A DNA stretch of 27,065 nucleotides. It comes from Bacilli bacterium (lineage in GTDB: Bacteria > Bacillota_I > Bacilli_A > ML615J-28 > CAG-698). A program made the translations under genes and the position numbers. Under the pieces are notes generated by a model, which ran no database searches, had not been told where the DNA came from, and worked only from the letters and a program-made list of their open reading frames with translations. Position 1 is the stretch's first letter, and the number at the start of each line of letters is the position of its first letter. Shown in pieces: positions 24,201 through 27,065 of this stretch. The stretch spans positions 1-27,065 of the forward strand of contig JAEDHQ010000018.1 of NCBI GenBank assembly GCA_016296945.1, read 5' to 3'.

Positions 24201-24812
24201 ATTATAATCTAAAAAATATTGATATATTTCTGTTTCTGTTTTTCCTATTAATGTATGAATTTCATCTAATGTTTTTTGCAATACTGGTTTATCCGGTGTA
24301 TTAAAAGAAATAATATTAGGATCAATGTTACCATCTTTATCTAAATATAATTTATTAATAATAGTCTTTAAATCACCCTTACTTTCACTATTGCGGATTA
24401 GATTTACTTCTATCTTCTTTTGAAACAAACAATCTCTAATGAACTTATCATATAATGATTGAATCTTGGAATCATCAACGACATTAAGTTTTGATGGAAG
24501 ACCCATTGTATAATAAAACTCCGCAATTGTATCTTTACAAAAAGAATGAATTGTACCGATATGAGCATTATCAACATTAAACCCTTTAACTTGCTCTTTA
24601 ATACGTGTTTTTAGTTCTCCCGCTGCTTTTTCCGTATATGTTACAATTAAGATTTCATCTTCATTAATTTGATGTTCTTTTAGCTTTTGGACAATTTCGA
24701 TAATATTATATGTTTTACCAGTTCCAGCTGAAGCAGAAATAGAATAATTATTTTTGATATTTTTTGAAAATTCATTTATATCAAACTTCTTTACGTCTTG
24801 TCTTATTTCCAT
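21243..24812 (-). CDS. recB: Exodeoxyribonuclease V beta subunit, helicase-nuclease RecB
   Basis: An 1189-residue UvrD-type 3'-5' helicase with a C-terminal nuclease. Seen: Walker A SASAGTGKT (26-34), motif Ia TYTEKAAGELKTRI, TIHSFCKD, motif II LIDEFQDTNQLQWDIF, motif III VVGDRKQSIYSFQGADL, motif V TMHASKGLDRK and motif VI VDRLFYVAYTRAK. The nuclease domain shows IGTTFHEIFENFEF (metal His), GFIDLLFRRGDYYCILDWKSD (Asp, then Asp-x-Lys) and SIQRVLYSYTL, the RecB order. It should load RecA after Chi recognition with RecC. ATG 24812 is chosen because AAGGAGGAT lies directly upstream; an in-frame ATG at 24836 lacks this. It overlaps recC by 32 bp and recD by 11 bp. Confidence 0.95.
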   Translation of the reverse strand: MEIRQDVKKFDINEFSKNIKNNYSISASAGTGKTYNIIEIVQKLKEHQINEDEILIVTYTEKAAGELKTRIKEQVKGFNVDNAHIGTIHSFCKDTIAEFYYTMGLPSKLNVVDDSKIQSLYDKFIRDCLFQKKIEVNLIRNSESKGDLKTIINKLYLDKDGNIDPNIISFNTPDKPVLQKTLDEIHTLIGKTETEIYQYFLDYNDESDLEYTKKVHEAFDRLYKVSNEYLEKQKEVNPSIQSLKALAEAVDKKNKKNEEDKIVLIWKSLSDNIINNGTFSYKYFKVEGIIDILSSIKNNNKENIVYYKDIAIELYRKWQEEKRRNKWFTFNDMLREVRESIVSDNGLLKEKLRKKYKYALIDEFQDTNQLQWDIFKKVFLESDDNFLIVVGDRKQSIYSFQGADLTVYDNAIAAIKAKGGFLRELVDNYRSSKAMIDSYNKLFTMKNFHSLNYTNPVGVGFEKLNATFDGNSIKGLSIVLNKKDGITSPVTPYEYARMIVQMITNYCMKDKDGKTRLQVYDKSGKPHNVSFKDFMILGKSRSEFYAIEYELKQVGIPFVKYKDDKLFVGMECAHWIALINAILKRDFTGSNRSAFRKALFTKFFGKTLREISSPVYETDSTNEMALILKWKNLSDDFNYTELINSIYEDSGIEKRMTSLTDIQSLNVFKQIGDYSLNYLLAGNSLAELKNNLIRLNSGESDDEIEGGTIVEKGTDFDCVELMTMHASKGLDRKIVFIVGGEAKKYKKGSTVGIYHKNEIMEDGSEITRAYLTMDDKKYSNEAKEEVDRLFYVAYTRAKYQVVLPYYKENKDISVIQTTKELIDTDENMDFYKEVIYDKSSFDILEIKDKVNAIIKSNSTSDEESEEDKTRQINLLKSISNNMNKHCLFKHSYASMSKIKEDKEVLDDKLLANKEGNPLEELLSGFDLSSIPVNLDYSDHEPKTIPDRFPKGAVIGTTFHEIFENFEFTAIENCDNNLSYVISDRFKANNINDNPVFLEYVNDIVNNVLNAKLPIIKGNEIDTINYFKLKEIDSSDRKAEAEFNFGVEEFDLSNYCNGFIDLLFRRGDYYCILDWKSDTINDNDLLSYNKLEDIKKRVDGHYSIQRVLYSYTLINWLYSCNMGSSKQEVFNNHFGGIYYVFIRGCIKDTANGIYAQTWDSYEDLEKEYNQIIEVVKRGGLKLKGGNSNEE

Positions 24813-27065
24813 TATCCTCCTTCGCCTCCTTATCAACTATATATAAAATATTATCTTTTAAAAATTCTATTAGCTCATTTCTTAGTTTTTGATTTGGTGA
24901 ATTGTAATCTTCTTTAATATATCCAAAAGAATCACGTGCGTTAATTAATTTTTTATCATTAAAGTAAAGCCAAGCATCATTATTTAAATTTTTCATTAAA
25001 TCGTCAAATGAATCTTTCTTAAGAACATCTAGTGATCTTATCTTTAAATCATCATAATTAAACATCATTCTATATAAATTATTTAATATCTTAATAGCTT
25101 GATCACAATTGATAGAATAACTATACTTATCTCCTAAATAAATTGTAAAAACTTCATCAAAATAATTAGCGCATAGATTAGCAATATATGCCAGAGATAT
25201 AACATATAAATCTAGTGCTTTTGATTCTGAATCGATCTTTTTAACTCTTGCATAGTTAAAAGTAATATTATTTTTCTCATCAATACTTATAATATATTCT
25301 GAATTATTTATTAATTTCCAATTGTACTCGATTCCATCAATATTGGTTACTAGTTCTAATTCAAATGGATTTCCTAAAGATATATTTTTATCTAAATTAT
25401 CATAATAATTCTTAGTTTCTAAAAGTAAACTATGCAAATCTTCACTATCACAATAATAAGAATATGAATGAGTTAATTTAAAAATATTGATTACTTCATC
25501 CACTTCTTCTTCAGATAGTTGACTATTATTCTTTTCTATCATTTTTAATAACAATGATTGGGTGATATTAGATTTTATTAATGGATCTAAAGATAATGGT
25601 TCATATTCTTTTCTGTAGTTTTCTAATGAATCATCATATTCTTTAAATAATTTATCCATTTTAAACATAAAGTTCTCTTTTAAAAATAAAGAAATATCTT
25701 TACATTTGACACTTGTTGGATATTCCATTTTCTCTAAAATTTCATTTCCATCATCATAAACATCTTCTTTGCTTTTCACTAAACCAATATTATAGTCTTT
25801 TTTCTCAATTTCTCGTTTCGTAAACAATTGATTATAGTTTCTATTCTCAAGTAATCCAAGTGTTTTAGTGCACTTCAAGCTGTCACTTTCAGATTCTAAA
25901 GCATCTTGATCAGTTAATACTAAGTCTGATAGATTATATTCTTCTAATGTTTGTAGATTTTGATTTACATAAGAAATATAAATATTATCGGCGTTATTAG
26001 TTAATAATTTATATGTATCACGATCGATAGTAGTTATTGATTCTACATCTGATCTTAAATCTAATTCATCCTTGATATTTTTTCTTGGAAGATTATTATT
26101 AGACATTCCAATTAAAAACATATGTTTTGAGGAAATAATACTATCTTCTTTATAATTAATAAAAGTAACGCCACCAGTTACCATATTAGATGGATATATA
26201 GAAATTGTTTGTGATGCATTTATCATTGCAAGAAAAACTATTTCAAAAGGCACAGCAAATCCTTTTTCAATCATATTATCCAATATTTTTATAGCCGCAT
26301 GATAATAAAAATTTGGCTCGGTTTCTGAATAGAATAACCACTTATCTAATTCTTTTCTTAAGTCAACTAGATCATTAGTTTTATATTTATCAATACCTTT
26401 AAATCTATTTCTAAATGAATTAATATCATTAATCATACTAACAAGGATTCCAATCGATTCATCATCCATTTGAATGCTACCATAAGGCAAGTATTCTTCA
26501 TCTCCAATAATAACTTTATTTTCAATATTTGATGAATCCCCTATTAATTTAGCTATTAATAATCTTTTAATCCCATAAAGCCATTCATCAGAGTTTAAAT
26601 TATCTCGATAGACATTCATTTGCTCTAATGCTTCCATTATTATTTCGATTTTTGATGGATCTATGTTACGTGCTTTTTGAATATTAGTATTTGTTAAAAG
26701 TTTTAATAAATCATATCTTGTTAATTGATTCATATATAAAATATTATATAATAAATCAATTGCGTAAGACGCGTTTGTAGAATCAATATTACTATTTACA
26801 ATAACATATGGCACCTCTGGATAATTTTTATTACCACCCGTAGAAAAAACTTTTTTAATTATTGTTTCATAATCTTTTAAATTTGGAGCATAAACAGTAA
26901 TATCATAGACTTTCTCTCCATTGTTAAGTAATTTACATATTTCCCCATGAATATATTCAATTTCTCTTTCTTTTGAAGCACAAGAACAAATATTTGCTTT
27001 ATTTATTACATTTTGTTTATCGTTTTCTTGTAAATAAATCATACAATTCATTTTTTTTAAGGCTT
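24781..27065 (-). CDS. recC: Exodeoxyribonuclease V gamma subunit RecC (5' end outside the window)
   Basis: The frame stays open to the right edge, where it reads ALKKMNCMIYLQEND, so the start lies beyond 27065 and at least the first helicase-like domain is missing. About 760 residues are visible; complete RecC is about 1,100. The landmark is CASKEREIEYIHGEICKLL (E. coli RecC CHSPxREVEVLHD), followed by YDITVYAPNLKDYE and VPYVIVNSN, the catalytically dead SF1 helicase fold that scans for Chi. The C-terminal part (from about the FELELVTNIDG segment) fits the dead nuclease-like domain. First gene of a recC-recB-recD operon; stop TGA at 24781. Confidence 0.9.
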   Translation of the reverse strand, partial: ALKKMNCMIYLQENDKQNVINKANICSCASKEREIEYIHGEICKLLNNGEKVYDITVYAPNLKDYETIIKKVFSTGGNKNYPEVPYVIVNSNIDSTNASYAIDLLYNILYMNQLTRYDLLKLLTNTNIQKARNIDPSKIEIIMEALEQMNVYRDNLNSDEWLYGIKRLLIAKLIGDSSNIENKVIIGDEEYLPYGSIQMDDESIGILVSMINDINSFRNRFKGIDKYKTNDLVDLRKELDKWLFYSETEPNFYYHAAIKILDNMIEKGFAVPFEIVFLAMINASQTISIYPSNMVTGGVTFINYKEDSIISSKHMFLIGMSNNNLPRKNIKDELDLRSDVESITTIDRDTYKLLTNNADNIYISYVNQNLQTLEEYNLSDLVLTDQDALESESDSLKCTKTLGLLENRNYNQLFTKREIEKKDYNIGLVKSKEDVYDDGNEILEKMEYPTSVKCKDISLFLKENFMFKMDKLFKEYDDSLENYRKEYEPLSLDPLIKSNITQSLLLKMIEKNNSQLSEEEVDEVINIFKLTHSYSYYCDSEDLHSLLLETKNYYDNLDKNISLGNPFELELVTNIDGIEYNWKLINNSEYIISIDEKNNITFNYARVKKIDSESKALDLYVISLAYIANLCANYFDEVFTIYLGDKYSYSINCDQAIKILNNLYRMMFNYDDLKIRSLDVLKKDSFDDLMKNLNNDAWLYFNDKKLINARDSFGYIKEDYNSPNQKLRNELIEFLKDNILYIVDKEAKEDNGNKTRRKEV

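Noticed and set aside
24781..27065. RecC as a truncated or N-terminally deleted protein.
   Set aside because: The frame is open to the last base with no stop, and the ATG near 27051 lacks a ribosome-binding site. The missing part simply lies outside the window.
1..27065. Mycoplasma genetic code (TGA as Trp).
   Set aside because: TGA ends recC, the esterase and the kinase remnant at natural C-termini, and conserved Trp positions use TGG.
1..27065. CRISPR array, insertion sequence, prophage or defence island.
   Set aside because: No regularly spaced repeats, transposase, integrase or phage structural genes were seen; RecBCD is the only DNA-end-processing system and is a housekeeping one.

Overview
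The window is about 27 kb of very AT-rich DNA. Its Shine-Dalgarno sites (AAGGAGG, GGTGAT) and extended -10 promoters (TGnTATAAT) are typical of a low-GC Gram-positive. TGA is used as a stop (ends of recC, the esterase and the kinase fragment), so the Mycoplasma code is not in use. Gene content is anaerobic and fermentative: an Fe-type alcohol dehydrogenase, a siroheme/4Fe-4S reductase and a pyruvoyl-type decarboxylase. My best guess is an Erysipelotrichia/RF39/Mollicutes-like lineage; this is inference, since no rRNA or other marker gene is present. No tRNA, CRISPR array, prophage or insertion sequence was seen.

Layout. (1) 1-4141, minus strand: a promoter with a palindrome over its -35 drives a sulfite/nitrite-reductase-like protein, then a FecBCD-type ABC importer (binding protein frameshifted, ATPase with an altered Walker A) and a GNAT acetyltransferase. 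(2) 4225-5573, plus: a monocistronic Fe-alcohol dehydrogenase. (3) 5685-8610, minus: a DUF1538 membrane protein, two P-II-like regulators and a frameshifted unknown gene. (4) 8780-10126, minus: a flavin/Rieske oxidoreductase. (5) 10172-10883, minus: promoter, lysine riboswitch and terminator in front of a lysine-transporter gene that survives only as a deletion scar. (6) 10922-12733, minus: agmatinase plus a tandem-duplicated SpeD-family pyruvoyl decarboxylase. (7) 12765-13602, plus: a Cof-type HAD phosphatase. (8) 13654-16633, minus: GH13 glucosidase, esterase and a tiny kinase-like protein. (9) 16650-18473, minus: a CotH-like lipoprotein. (10) 18530-27065, minus: recC-recB-recD, then remnants of a NUDIX gene and a sensor kinase, then an MGMT-like protein; recC runs off the right edge.

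How it fits together. The most interesting functional idea is the polyamine pair: the SpeD-like protein has two SpeD domains, of which only the second keeps the full catalytic set, and it is co-transcribed with agmatinase. No spermidine synthase is seen in the window. That suggests it may decarboxylate arginine to feed agmatinase rather than act on S-adenosylmethionine. The DUF1538/P-II/P-II operon looks like a P-II-gated transporter of unknown substrate.

A second theme is decay. There are two single-base frameshifts in T runs, two internal deletion scars (lysine transporter; sensor kinase/NUDIX), one nonsense codon and a degraded Walker A. This is what one expects from a host-associated, shrinking genome, though the two homopolymer indels could also be sequencing errors.
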